DNA of 64,000 nt from Chryseobacterium piperi. Lineage in GTDB: Bacteria > Bacteroidota > Bacteroidia > Flavobacteriales > Weeksellaceae. Position numbers and translations under genes: made by a program. This document shows positions 52,922 through 61,615 of the stretch, one piece after another (positions within the stretch are counted from its first letter, which is position 1; each line of letters starts with the position of its first letter). Where the stretch lies: assembly GCF_002285635.2 (NCBI RefSeq), contig NZ_CP023049.2, forward strand, positions 3,100,001 through 3,164,000, given 5' to 3'. The notes under the pieces were generated by a model. It was not told where the DNA came from, made no database searches, and saw nothing but the letters and a program-made list of their open reading frames with translations.

Positions 52922-53626
52922 ATGATACAACACATTCCTTTAGAAAAGGTTTTATTCCTTGATATTGAAACAGTTCCCAACACAGGATCGTGGGACGACC
53001 TCTCTGAAACCGACCAGAAGCTTTGGGACAAAAAAACAAGATTCCAACGAAAAGATGAGGTTTCCGCCGAAGCTTTTTATCCGGAAAGAGCCGGAATTAT
53101 GGCTGAATTCGGAAAGATCGTTTGTATCACAATCGGCATGCTGGAAAAGAATGATACTTTGAAAATAAAAAGCTTTGCAGATCATGATGAAAAGAAATTG
53201 CTTCAGGAATTCGGGGAGATCTTCAACAGTCCGAGACTGCGGGATGTAATTTTATGCGCCCACAATGGAAAGGAATTTGACTTTCCCTGGATAGCAAGAC
53301 GCTTTTTAATTAATGGAATGCAGCCTCCCACTCCTTTTCAGATGTTTGGAAAAAAGCCTTGGGAAATTCCGCATATTGACACCATGGAACTTTGGAAGTT
53401 CGGAGACTACAAAAGCTTTATTTCCCTTGAATTATTAGCTCATGTCTTTGGAATTCCCACTCCAAAAGATGATATCGACGGATCAATGGTTTCATCAATC
53501 TACTACATAGAAAAAGACTTGCAAAGAATAGTCGACTATTGTGAAAAAGATGTCTTAACTTTGGCAAATGTTTTCAGACGAATGCGTCAGGAAGATTTAT
53601 TGAAAAGAAATATCAATCCAGATTAA
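52922..53626 (+). CDS. 3'-5' exonuclease, DEDD (RNase H-like) fold
   Basis: 234 residues. Exo I motif LFLDIETVPNTG has D14 and E16; a second motif CAHNGKEFDFPWIARRF has the conserved N and D; the third, YCEKDVLTLANVFRRM, has Y and D of the DEDDy type. It resembles the predicted PolB-associated exonucleases found as stand-alone proteins in Bacteroidetes. Probable substrate is single-stranded DNA or RNA. Separated by 2 bp from sufT downstream. Confidence 0.88.
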   Translation: MIQHIPLEKVLFLDIETVPNTGSWDDLSETDQKLWDKKTRFQRKDEVSAEAFYPERAGIMAEFGKIVCITIGMLEKNDTLKIKSFADHDEKKLLQEFGEIFNSPRLRDVILCAHNGKEFDFPWIARRFLINGMQPPTPFQMFGKKPWEIPHIDTMELWKFGDYKSFISLELLAHVFGIPTPKDDIDGSMVSSIYYIEKDLQRIVDYCEKDVLTLANVFRRMRQEDLLKRNINPD

Positions 53627-53628
53627 AA

Positions 53629-53955
53629 ATGAAATTTACAGACGATCAAATTGCTGATATAGGAGAAGAAATTATAAGAGTGCTGAAATCCGTTTATGAC
53701 CCTGAAATTCCGGTGGACATTTATGAATTAGGACTTGTATATGATGTACAAATTTCTGAAGATGGTGACGTGAAAATCATTATGACCCTTACCACACCAA
53801 ACTGTCCTGTAGCAGAAACCCTTCCACAGGAAGTAAAAGATAAAGTTCAGGCAGTAGAAGAAGTAAAAAGCGTTGATTTAGAACTTACTTTTGAACCGAG
53901 CTGGAATAAGGATATGATGAGTGAAGAAGCAAAGTTTGAGCTTGGAATGCTTTAA
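53629..53955 (+). CDS. SufT/MIP18-type (DUF59) Fe-S assembly factor
   Basis: 108 residues. The DUF59 motif YDPEIPVDIYELGLVYDV is near residues 22-40 and TLTTPNCPVAETLPQEV follows, with the Cys in a TPNCP loop typical of Fe-S carboxylate maturation proteins. SufT/MIP18 helps deliver clusters to target proteins. It is in an operon with an exonuclease, 35 kb from the sufBCD genes. Terminator follows after 18 bp. Confidence 0.9.
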   Translation: MKFTDDQIADIGEEIIRVLKSVYDPEIPVDIYELGLVYDVQISEDGDVKIIMTLTTPNCPVAETLPQEVKDKVQAVEEVKSVDLELTFEPSWNKDMMSEEAKFELGML

Positions 53956-53972
53956 ATAGTATTATACCATAT

Positions 53973-54004
53973 AAAAAGCGCAGAAAGATTTCTGCGCTTT
54001 TTTA
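53973..54004. terminator. Bidirectional terminator after the sufT-like gene
   Basis: 14-bp stem 53973-53986 with 53989-54002 (effective loop larger), flanked by A and T runs, between convergent genes. Confidence 0.88.
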
Positions 54005-54006
54005 TT

Positions 54007-54858
54007 TTAAATATCTTTTGCTATTTCTTTTCCCTCTCTTCTACTCCACTCACTCCAGGAACCTACATAGAGGTTAGGAATATGAAAACCAGCATAATCC
54101 AAAGCCAGAATGGTATGACATGCTGTCACTCCGGATCCGCAATGGATAATCAGGTTTTGAGATTTATCTTGTAAGAGCTTTGAATATTTTTCTTTTAGAA
54201 TATCTGGTGTAAGAAAGTTTCCCTTTTCATCCAGATTTTCAGAGAAAGGAATATTGATTGCCCCCGGAATGTGTCCCGCTACCAGATCAATTGGCTCAGA
54301 CTCACCTTTGTATCGATAAGCATCTCTTACATCGATCACTGTAGAAGAATTGTTTACCAGTTCATTTTCAACTGATTCCAGACTTGACACAGGCAGAAGC
54401 CATTCATTTCCTGTCATCAACTCAACCTTCTCAAAGTTTTCTTCTCCCGAAGAAAATTCTAGTTCTTCTTTTTCAGCAGCCTGGATCCCTCCGTTTAATA
54501 CCTGAACCTTATCAATCCCAAAAGAGCGTAACATCCACCAGGCTCTTGCAGCAGCATTCGCCCCATTTTTATCATCATAAATAATAATGTGTGAATCCTC
54601 AGAAACTCCCAAATCCGATAAAGTTTTCGCAAACCTTCCGGTATCCGGAAGTGGATGCCTTCCACCAAAAGCAGCATCTTCTCCTATTATTTCCGCCAGA
54701 TCTTTATCCAGATCAATAAATCTGGCTCCTTTGATATGCTTTTCGAGATAATTAGCGTTCACATCCTTTCCGACTCTGGCATCAAGAATAACGATATTGG
54801 GTAGATCGAGGCTTGCTTTTAGCTCAGAAGCCGTTATAATAGGTGAGATTCTGCTCAT
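54007..54858 (-). CDS. Sulfurtransferase (rhodanese / 3-mercaptopyruvate type)
   Basis: 283 residues with two rhodanese domains. The second holds the active-site loop HCGSGVTACH near residue 240, with Cys as nucleophile; CGSGVT(A) is the pattern of 3-mercaptopyruvate sulfurtransferase, whereas thiosulfate-specific rhodaneses carry a more basic loop. The N-terminal domain has FGGRHPLPD. It transfers sulfane sulfur to thiol acceptors. It is followed by (upstream on the strand) an HMG-CoA lyase gene, 10 bp apart. Confidence 0.92.
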   Translation of the reverse strand: MSRISPIITASELKASLDLPNIVILDARVGKDVNANYLEKHIKGARFIDLDKDLAEIIGEDAAFGGRHPLPDTGRFAKTLSDLGVSEDSHIIIYDDKNGANAAARAWWMLRSFGIDKVQVLNGGIQAAEKEELEFSSGEENFEKVELMTGNEWLLPVSSLESVENELVNNSSTVIDVRDAYRYKGESEPIDLVAGHIPGAINIPFSENLDEKGNFLTPDILKEKYSKLLQDKSQNLIIHCGSGVTACHTILALDYAGFHIPNLYVGSWSEWSRREGKEIAKDI

Positions 54859-54868
54859 ATTTCAAGTT

Positions 54869-55738
54869 TTAAAAATGAAAAATATCCTTGGCTTTGTTGA
54901 ATGAACTTTCAAAGTTCAAAAGATTCAGCTTATGCTCTATCTTTTCTACACTCATAAAATTAATGACTTGCTCTGTCGGCATATTACCCACTAAATCGTC
55001 TTTAGCCATCGGGCACCCTCCAATTCCTTTTATGGCACTATCAAATCTTCGGCAGCCTTTATCATAGGCAGCTTTTAATTTTGAATAAGAATCTTCATAA
55101 CGGTTATGAAAATGTCCTCCAAAGTTAATTTCAGGATATTTTAATGGAATTTTCTCGAATAAAAGCGCTATTGATTCCGGTGTGGCCACTCCCGTAGTAT
55201 CAGAAAGTAAGATATTCTTAATCCCTATTTCTGAAAATCTTTGTGCCCAGAAATCTACATCCTCCCACTTCCACATTTCCCCATAAGGATTTCCAAAAGC
55301 CATTGAAAAATAAATATTCAGCTCTCTGTTTTCACTTTTTACCAACTCAATCATTTTAATGATTTCGTTAAAAGCTTCTTCCTGGCTTTTATTGGTATTT
55401 CTATGCTGAAATGTTTCAGAAATAGAAAAAGGAAATCCCAGAATATCAACGGATTGGTGTTTTAATGCTTTTTCAGCTCCTCTGTAATTTCCAATAATTG
55501 CAGAAATTTTAGTATTGGATAACGATTTATCAATATTTTCAGCAACCTCGTCAGAATCAGCCATCTGAGGAATTGCCTTTGGAGAAACAAAACTCAGACT
55601 ATCCAGCACATCAAAGCTAACTTCCATCAAGGAGTTGATGTAATCTATTTTTTTATCGGTGGGGATAAACTCTCCCCAACCCTGCATTGCATCTCTAGGA
55701 CATTCAGTTAGAAACATTTTTACTTTTGATTTTCTCAA
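54869..55738 (-). CDS. Hydroxymethylglutaryl-CoA lyase family protein
   Basis: 289 residues. TIM-barrel HMGL-like signatures: FLTECPRDAMQGWGEFIPT (the TECPRD start is the metal- and substrate-binding strand), SFVSPKAIPQMADSDEV, GHFHNRYEDSYSKL, and IKGIGGCPMAKDDLVGNMPTE with the catalytic Cys. It cleaves HMG-CoA to acetoacetate and acetyl-CoA in leucine catabolism. The start may be the internal ATG eight codons in (MFLTECPRD). Lies in an operon with the sulfurtransferase gene. Confidence 0.9.
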   Translation of the reverse strand: MRKSKVKMFLTECPRDAMQGWGEFIPTDKKIDYINSLMEVSFDVLDSLSFVSPKAIPQMADSDEVAENIDKSLSNTKISAIIGNYRGAEKALKHQSVDILGFPFSISETFQHRNTNKSQEEAFNEIIKMIELVKSENRELNIYFSMAFGNPYGEMWKWEDVDFWAQRFSEIGIKNILLSDTTGVATPESIALLFEKIPLKYPEINFGGHFHNRYEDSYSKLKAAYDKGCRRFDSAIKGIGGCPMAKDDLVGNMPTEQVINFMSVEKIEHKLNLLNFESSFNKAKDIFHF

Positions 55739-55876
55739 ATATAATAAAACTAAACAAGTTTATGTAAGATTAATACAAAACTAAGATTATTTTGATTCTC
55801 AATTATTTATATATTATTTAAAAATTCGATACCATATATTCAATCTCAAATAATGTATTCTGACCATCAAATTTGC

Positions 55877-55884
55877 TAACTTTG
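55877..55884 (+). promoter_or_regulatory. Probable -7 element TAACTTTG before pepT
   Basis: TAnnTTTG match 19 bp before the pepT start codon; no TTG at the expected distance. Confidence 0.45.
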
Positions 55885-55903
55885 TTAAAATTTACGACAT
55901 CTA

Positions 55904-57151
55904 ATGAGTACTATAGAATTCAACCAATTATGGAGCGAAAAGTTATTGAATCGCTTTCTTAACTATGTAAAAATATATTCAACAAGTGACGCTGAAAGTG
56001 AAGCGACTCCTTCTACGCCTCAACAATGGGATATTGCCAAATATATCGTAGAAGAATTAAAAACCATCGGTCTTGAAAATGTTTCAATTGATGACAACGG
56101 TTATATTATGGGCTATGTTCCTTCCAATCTTGAAAATGATAACAAGCCTACCATTGGGTTTATTTCACATTATGATACTTCACCGGATTTTAGTGGAGAG
56201 AATGTTAACCCTCAGGTCTGGAAAAACTATGATGGAAATGACTTGCTTTTAAATCAGGCAACCGGATTTACTTTATCCCCTTCAAAATTCGAAAGTCTGA
56301 AAAAATATATTGGACAGACCTTAATTACTACTGATGGTAATACTCTTCTGGGAGCAGATGATAAAGCAGGTTGTGCAGAAATTGTAACTGCAGCAGAATA
56401 CCTGATTGCTCATCCTGAAATAAAGCATGGAAGAATTGCAATCGGATTTACGCCTGATGAAGAAATCGGAAGAGGAGCTCATAAATTTGATGTTGCCAAA
56501 TTCGGTGCAGAATGGGCTTATACTATGGATGGTGGTGAAGTTGGAGAATTAGAATATGAAAACTTTAATGCAGCCGGAGCAGTTGTAAAAATCCACGGAT
56601 TAAGTGTGCATCCCGGTTATGCTTTTGGAAAAATGGTAAATGCGGCTCTTTTGGCAGCTGAATTTGCACAGTCATTGCCGGCTAATGAAACTCCTTCCAC
56701 AACGAAAGGGTTTGACGGGTTTTATCACCTGATGGATATTACCGCAGATATTTCTGAAGCTAAACTTCAATATATCATTCGTGATCACAACGAAGAAAAA
56801 TTTGAAGCCAGAAAGAAATTTATGGAACAAAAAGTTGCTGAATTTAACCAAAAACATGGAGAAGGTACCGCAGAGGTTGAAATCAAAGAGCAGTATAGAA
56901 ATATGAAGCAGCAGTTTGAGGGCAAAATGCATATTATCGATCTTGCTGCCGCTGCTATGAAAGAAGCGAATATTGAACCCAAAATAAAAGCGATCCGAGG
57001 AGGAACAGACGGTGCCCAGTTATCTTATATGGGACTTCCTTGCCCTAACATTTTTGCAGGAGGAATTAACTTCCACGGACCTTATGAATATGTGGCGTTA
57101 GAAAGCATGCAGAAAGCAACAGAAGTAATCATCAATATTGTAAAAAATTAA
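55904..57151 (+). CDS. pepT: Peptidase T (aminotripeptidase)
   Basis: 415 residues, usual length. M20 metallopeptidase with GFISHYDTSPDFSG (metal-binding His/Asp), the TTDGNTLLGADDKAGCAEIV block, IGFTPDEEIGRGAHKFD (catalytic and ligand Glu) and a dimerisation domain VVKIHGLSVHPGYAFG. It removes N-terminal residues from tripeptides in the cytoplasm. It ends 24 bp before the second IS1182-type element, whose left-end terminator hairpin could also terminate the pepT transcript. Confidence 0.95.
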   Translation: MSTIEFNQLWSEKLLNRFLNYVKIYSTSDAESEATPSTPQQWDIAKYIVEELKTIGLENVSIDDNGYIMGYVPSNLENDNKPTIGFISHYDTSPDFSGENVNPQVWKNYDGNDLLLNQATGFTLSPSKFESLKKYIGQTLITTDGNTLLGADDKAGCAEIVTAAEYLIAHPEIKHGRIAIGFTPDEEIGRGAHKFDVAKFGAEWAYTMDGGEVGELEYENFNAAGAVVKIHGLSVHPGYAFGKMVNAALLAAEFAQSLPANETPSTTKGFDGFYHLMDITADISEAKLQYIIRDHNEEKFEARKKFMEQKVAEFNQKHGEGTAEVEIKEQYRNMKQQFEGKMHIIDLAAAAMKEANIEPKIKAIRGGTDGAQLSYMGLPCPNIFAGGINFHGPYEYVALESMQKATEVIINIVKN

Positions 57152-57175
57152 TTAACTCACTAATTATTCAATTAA

Positions 57176-58720
57176 AAGAGGCTGTCTCAAAAGAGATAGC
57201 CTTTTTTATGCAAAAAGGAAAGCTTTCGCTTTCCTAATAGTTGCAAATTGATTAATTTGCATTGTGTTAAGTACGTCAAAAGTAGTCTTTAAAGATTACA
57301 CCCCCAAAGAAAATCTGCTTTTTCCTCCCAATTTATCGGAGTTGATTGATGAGCGACATCCTGTGAAAATTGTTTCAAACATTATTGATGGCTTGGATAT
57401 CAAAAGCTTAATTAAAACCTACAAACCTGGCGGAACATCTTGCTACCACCCGAAAATGCTTTTGAAAGTTTTGATTTATGGCTATTTAAGCAATATCTAT
57501 TCAAGCCGCAAAATGGAGCAGGCCTTGAAAGAAAACATCCATTTTATGTGGCTCTCTGCAATGAGCCGTCCCGATCATAACACCTTAAACAGGTTCCGTA
57601 GTGAACGATTGAAAGGTGAGATTAAAGCTATTTTCACACAAATTGTTCTTCTTTTGGAAAAGGAAGGTTTGGTAAGTCTGAAAACCACTTTTGTAGATGG
57701 CACCAAGATAGAAGCCAATGCCAATCGCTATACTTTTGTTTGGGGAAGAGCTGTCAAAAAACACAAAGAAAGGATTGCAGAGCAATTAGAAGAGCTTTGG
57801 AACTATGCAGAAACAGTTGCCAAAGACGAGCTTGAAAATACAGAAAGTATTGATTTTAAAGAAGTAGATTCTGAAAAAGTAACTCAAACCATCGAAAAGA
57901 TCAATGAAGTTTTGAAAGATAAAAAAGTAGCTTCAAAAGTTCGTCAGAAACTGAATTATGCTAAGAAAAACTGGGCAGATAATTTAGAGAAATATAAAAA
58001 ACAGCAAGAATTATTAGAAGATAGAAATTACTATTCCAAAACCGATACAGACGCTACTTTTATGCGAATGAAGGAGGATCATATGCGAAACGGACAACTA
58101 AAACCCGCTTACAATCTACAAATTTCTACCCATAGACAATTCATTTTACATTATTCAATTCATCCCAACCCAACAGACACCAAAACATTAGCGACTCATT
58201 TACTGGGTTTTGAAGAAAGCTATCATAAAGCTCCCAAAGAGCTTGTTGCTGATGCTGGTTATGGCTCAGAAGAAAATTACAACTTGTTAAAATCTAAGAA
58301 AATAAAAGCTTATGTTAAATATAATTACTTCAGAAAAGATCAGAAATCGGGACAAATAACCACTTCACAAAACAATCCTAAATTGGCAAAAATCAGAGAA
58401 AAGGTTTTCAAACTTCTTAATACCAGCAAGGGCATCAAACTCAGAAAACAAAGATCCCATGATGTTGAACCTGTTTTTGCAGAGCTCAAACACAACAAAA
58501 ATTTTAAACGATTCATGCTTCGGGGAAAAAATAAAGTCGAGGTAGAAATCGGCATACTCGCAATTGCCCACAATCTAAAGAAAATGTCAAAAGCAGCCTA
58601 AAACAGACTGCTTTTTTGACTTAGATCTTCTTTTTTCCAAGATATTTTTTTTATTCAAAATATCGAAATCTTTTTTCAATGAAATACTAAAAAGAGACTG
58701 TCCTTTTGAGACAGCCTCTT
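57176..58720 (+). mobile_element. IS1182-type insertion sequence, copy 2, 1545 bp
   Basis: Same termini, leader and gene as copy 1, displaced by 16,462 bp in the same orientation. No mismatch was seen when the two were read side by side. Flanks differ on both sides: copy 1 is followed by AGAAG and copy 2 by TATTT, so these are two independent insertions with no shared composite-transposon duplication. Confidence 0.93.
57264..58601 (+). CDS. IS1182-family transposase, copy 2
   Basis: 445 residues, identical to the copy at 40802-42139: GTG start, DUF772-type N-terminal domain, DDE catalytic residues and full length. The coding frame is unbroken. Being intact in both places indicates recent activity. 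The element lies between pepT and the uncharacterised lipoprotein gene without interrupting either. Confidence 0.95.
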   Translation: MLSTSKVVFKDYTPKENLLFPPNLSELIDERHPVKIVSNIIDGLDIKSLIKTYKPGGTSCYHPKMLLKVLIYGYLSNIYSSRKMEQALKENIHFMWLSAMSRPDHNTLNRFRSERLKGEIKAIFTQIVLLLEKEGLVSLKTTFVDGTKIEANANRYTFVWGRAVKKHKERIAEQLEELWNYAETVAKDELENTESIDFKEVDSEKVTQTIEKINEVLKDKKVASKVRQKLNYAKKNWADNLEKYKKQQELLEDRNYYSKTDTDATFMRMKEDHMRNGQLKPAYNLQISTHRQFILHYSIHPNPTDTKTLATHLLGFEESYHKAPKELVADAGYGSEENYNLLKSKKIKAYVKYNYFRKDQKSGQITTSQNNPKLAKIREKVFKLLNTSKGIKLRKQRSHDVEPVFAELKHNKNFKRFMLRGKNKVEVEIGILAIAHNLKKMSKAA

Positions 58721-58830
58721 TATTTTTACCAAACCACACTTAAACAAGTAAAATGTTACGACAAACATACTTGTTTAATGAATTTAGATCTTACTTTTCC
58801 GGAATTACAAAAAAATAAGCCATAATTTAG

Positions 58831-60159
58831 ATGGAACAAAAACCTCCATCTATGAAAAATAATTTTAACTATTTTAAAAGATTTTACCGTTTTGTATTTT
58901 TTTCTGTTTTCTCATTCTTTGTTTTCTCTTCTTGTTCTCAAGATGAGCTGACTGAAAACAACACAGTTGAACAGGTAGAGTCTAGTAATTTAAAAACATT
59001 AGGAAACCTTACTTTACAAAAAAATGTAATCATTCTTGATGATGAATCTGTTACCGCTATTTCAGCAATAGATAACCAGCAAATCACATTTAGCCAACCC
59101 ACACATCAGACAAGTGATATCAAAACAGGGAGCATACTTGTAGGAACAAAAGTAGAGGGAGATCGCGTCAGAACAATTCTTTCTAAAGTAACTGCTATTT
59201 CCAATTCCAACAATAAGTATTTTGTCCAGACAACCAGTGCTCAGCTTGAAGAATTTATTTATAGTGGAACTTTAAGCGGAGTTTATGATCCGTCCGGTAA
59301 ACCCCCTATTGACGTGAATGGAAAACTGGTTAATTACATTCCGGTTGAAGGCTTTATTTCTGAGGAATTAAATAATAAAATCCTCCGTATCGAAGCCAAA
59401 AACCTGAATGATCAGAAGCTTATTACCTTTAATAGATTGAGCTTTGACAAAACTTTTCCTCTTACTCAGCAAGCAGGCCCCGTAACATTAGCTTCCAGCG
59501 TCAATGTAAAAGGAGGAGTAACCCCTAAAATTGATTACAGTATTACATTTTCATGGGGACATCTTACAGATTTCTCTGTAAACCTCATCATGGATGACAT
59601 TACTCTTCAATCTACCGCTAACATTCAAGGAACCTTAGGATATACCATAAGCCTTACAGATTATCTCAATATTCCTATTGCTCCTGTTGTTTTAGGACCA
59701 ACCGGACTGATCCTAAGCCCAACCGTATCCGCAGGTCCATTTTTAGGAGTGGGAACAACGGGAAAAGTACAGGTTAGATTTCCGGACATTGGTGGAACTG
59801 CAAGTTTTCTCATAGCAAAAAAGCCAGCGCTTCATATTGATCTTTCTAAAAAATCTGATATCAGCCTTACTTCTCTTGAAGGAAACTTAAGTGCAGAAAT
59901 AGGATTAGAAGCCAAAGGAGCTATCGGTTTACAATTCATAACTGTTCCTATTGCTAATTCGGGGTTAAGGGGAAGAGTCTCTGCCTTATCTACTTTAGGA
60001 TTGCAGCTTATTCCTGAAAAGAAAGGAATTTTTGATGTAAAAGGAAGAGTTCAGGCAGATATGTTCTACGGATTCGGAATTGCCCCATTACGATACGAAG
60101 GAACAATTCCTCTTTTCCAGAAAGAGCTTCCACTATATCACAAAGAATTTGTTTTTTAA
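58831..60159 (+). CDS. Uncharacterised 442-residue lipoprotein
   Basis: Signal peptide with lipobox FSSCSQ; an internal ATG at 58852 (MKNNFNYFKRF) is an alternative start. The mature protein is beta-rich. Residues ~60-150 (NVIILDDESVTAISAIDNQQ, GSILVGTKVEGDRVRTILSKV) read like a small beta-sandwich; residues ~220-440 show alternating hydrophobic strands with many Gly/Thr (LTDFSVNLIMDDI, SAGPFLGVGTTGKVQVRF, LQADMFYGFGIAPLRYEGT-like end). I do not recognise a family. No transmembrane helix other than the signal. Its terminator appears to lie inside the convergent DUF6876 gene. Role unknown; envelope location inferred. Confidence 0.75.
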   Translation: MEQKPPSMKNNFNYFKRFYRFVFFSVFSFFVFSSCSQDELTENNTVEQVESSNLKTLGNLTLQKNVIILDDESVTAISAIDNQQITFSQPTHQTSDIKTGSILVGTKVEGDRVRTILSKVTAISNSNNKYFVQTTSAQLEEFIYSGTLSGVYDPSGKPPIDVNGKLVNYIPVEGFISEELNNKILRIEAKNLNDQKLITFNRLSFDKTFPLTQQAGPVTLASSVNVKGGVTPKIDYSITFSWGHLTDFSVNLIMDDITLQSTANIQGTLGYTISLTDYLNIPIAPVVLGPTGLILSPTVSAGPFLGVGTTGKVQVRFPDIGGTASFLIAKKPALHIDLSKKSDISLTSLEGNLSAEIGLEAKGAIGLQFITVPIANSGLRGRVSALSTLGLQLIPEKKGIFDVKGRVQADMFYGFGIAPLRYEGTIPLFQKELPLYHKEFVF

Positions 60160-60311
60160 AAATTATGGGATTTTTTTATAAAGTAATAAAGCCATCCCAT
60201 AAAACACATCATATATAAATTTTATATAAAAAAAATTTCAAATAACAATTACATCCCTTGCTGCTACTAACTAAATAGTAGTCAGCAAAGTTTGTAATAT
60301 AATCCACACAC

Positions 60312-60674
60312 TCAATATATATTCTCTTCAATCGGCAAACAAAATAGTTTGCCTTTTTTTATTATCGTTAAGTCATCAAAATAAAAACAGGCTTCTACGT
60401 TCTTTATTTCCGCACATTTGCGCCCTTCTTTATTTTTACAGGTAAGCATAAAAAAATCTTGCTTCATTCTTTTCAAACACCAAATCTGAGTTTCAGGATC
60501 TGCATCTGTTTTCTGATCTAAGATCAGGTCAAACAACCATAAACAATTTTCATAAGTTGTTATATCATACACTCCTTCTGTAAACTCGTATCCATCTTTA
60601 TAGCCATGTAATTCTTCAGGAACTAAATAAACATTATATAAATCATTGGCAGATGTTCTATTGTTGCTATTCAT
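60312..60674 (-). CDS. DUF6876 family protein
   Basis: 120 residues, soluble. The string GVYDITTYENCLWLFDLILDQKT followed by TQIWCLKRM matches DUF6876, a small family seen in Bacteroidetes mobile or accessory regions. It contains several Cys (CLW, IWCLK, LTCKNKEGRKC, EACFYF, LFCLP), none in a clear metal-binding spacing. Gene is divergent from the HTH regulator at 60.9 kb. Function unknown. Confidence 0.72.
   Translation of the reverse strand: MNSNNRTSANDLYNVYLVPEELHGYKDGYEFTEGVYDITTYENCLWLFDLILDQKTDADPETQIWCLKRMKQDFFMLTCKNKEGRKCAEIKNVEACFYFDDLTIIKKGKLFCLPIEENIY
60334..60360 (+). terminator. Plus-strand terminator embedded in the DUF6876 coding region
   Basis: GGCAAAC-AAAATA-GTTTGCC at 60334-60353 followed by T7. 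It is about 175 bp after the lipoprotein stop and within the last codons of the convergent gene. Confidence 0.7.
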
Positions 60675-60797
60675 GGTTCTGTCTTTTTACACCTCAAACC
60701 TGTTGAGAAATTGAAATTGATGAAAAGGTCCAAAATCTCTTAAATGGAGATAATAACCATTTACAGATTTTATGTCATTTTTCATATTTAAAAAATT

Positions 60798-60831
60798 TTG
60801 TGTTAATTTTGTTTTATTATCTTTGTACAAA
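60798..60831 (+). promoter_or_regulatory. Promoter TTG-N17-TATCTTTG with overlapping palindrome TTTGTACAAA
   Basis: TTG at 60798-60800 and TATCTTTG at 60818-60825. The perfect palindrome TTTGTACAAA (60822-60831) overlaps the -7 box, a likely operator for the HTH protein encoded 33 bp downstream. Confidence 0.6.
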
Positions 60832-60863
60832 TATAGTCAAAATTTAGACCTACAAAAATATAA

Positions 60864-61355
60864 ATGGACAAAATATCAACCATAAAGGAAAGAATATTAT
60901 TTTACCTGGAAGAAAAGAATATCAAAAAGGAGTCTTTTTATAGAGAAACAGGGATATCTGCGTCAAATTTCAAAGGAGTTGGACTCAAGAGCGATTTAGG
61001 GATTGATAAGGTTGTTAAAATTTTGGCAGCATATCCGGAATTGGATCAGCACCTGCATTGGCTTATTAAAGGCGAAGGCACATTAGATCTGAATGCTCCT
61101 CAAGAAAGAAATGAAATAGCAAAAAAAGACCACCCACAGGGAGATCTTTTGTATGGTCAAGATTTTAATGAAAAAATAGGAGATGTATTAGCCAACATGT
61201 ATGCCCAGTACAATACTCAGGATAAAAGTTTACTGTTTATGCAGAACCAAATATCCAAAATGGAAAAGAAACTGGAACTAACTATTTTAAAACAAAGCAA
61301 ATACTTAGAAAAAATTCTTGCTTTAGTACAAGACAAAGAAGCAGAATCAAAGTAG
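60864..61355 (+). CDS. HTH regulator with C-terminal coiled coil
   Basis: 163 residues. N-terminal ~70 residues form an HTH of the phage-repressor/XRE-like kind (TIKERILFYLEEKNIKKESFYRETGISASNFKGVG, then a VVKILAAYPELDQHLHWLIKGEG block). The C-terminus from ~110 is Gln/Lys/Leu-rich and coiled-coil-like (YNTQDKSLLFMQNQISKMEKKLELTILKQSKYLEKIL). Such proteins accompany Bacteroidetes mobile elements as regulators. It has its own promoter with an overlapping palindrome, implying autoregulation. Target unknown. Confidence 0.8.
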   Translation: MDKISTIKERILFYLEEKNIKKESFYRETGISASNFKGVGLKSDLGIDKVVKILAAYPELDQHLHWLIKGEGTLDLNAPQERNEIAKKDHPQGDLLYGQDFNEKIGDVLANMYAQYNTQDKSLLFMQNQISKMEKKLELTILKQSKYLEKILALVQDKEAESK

Positions 61356-61357
61356 AT

Positions 61358-61615
61358 TTAATTTTTATTGATTATAATTTTTTCTGATCCGGACATCAAT
61401 GTTTTGGTAGGCGAATTCAGGATGAGATACCCCAACTCACTCGTGAAAATTTCTAAATCCTGCACTGTTCCGATAAATCCGTTATTAATTTCCTTTTTTA
61501 CCAAATGCATTTTCTGTAGATATTGCTCTTCGGACAAGATTTCTTCAATATAATCTTCCCATAGTTTATCACTAAGAGCAACAAGAATCTTTAATCTTTC
61601 TCTGTGGTTACTCAT
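61358..61615 (-). CDS. Small uncharacterised helical protein
   Basis: 85 residues from the ATG at 61615 (MSNHRERLKILVALSDKLWEDYI), overlapping the upstream membrane-protein gene by 8 bp; an ATG at 61630 is possible. Predicted to be mostly helical and charged, ending in the basic IIINKN. It is convergent with the HTH gene (2 bp apart). No family recognised; operon membership with the two genes upstream is the only clue. Confidence 0.55.
   Translation of the reverse strand: MSNHRERLKILVALSDKLWEDYIEEILSEEQYLQKMHLVKKEINNGFIGTVQDLEIFTSELGYLILNSPTKTLMSGSEKIIINKN

Noticed and set aside
40714..58720. Composite transposon bounded by the two IS1182-type elements
   Set aside because: Outer flanks share no target duplication, and the interior is largely housekeeping genes; two separate insertions are simpler.
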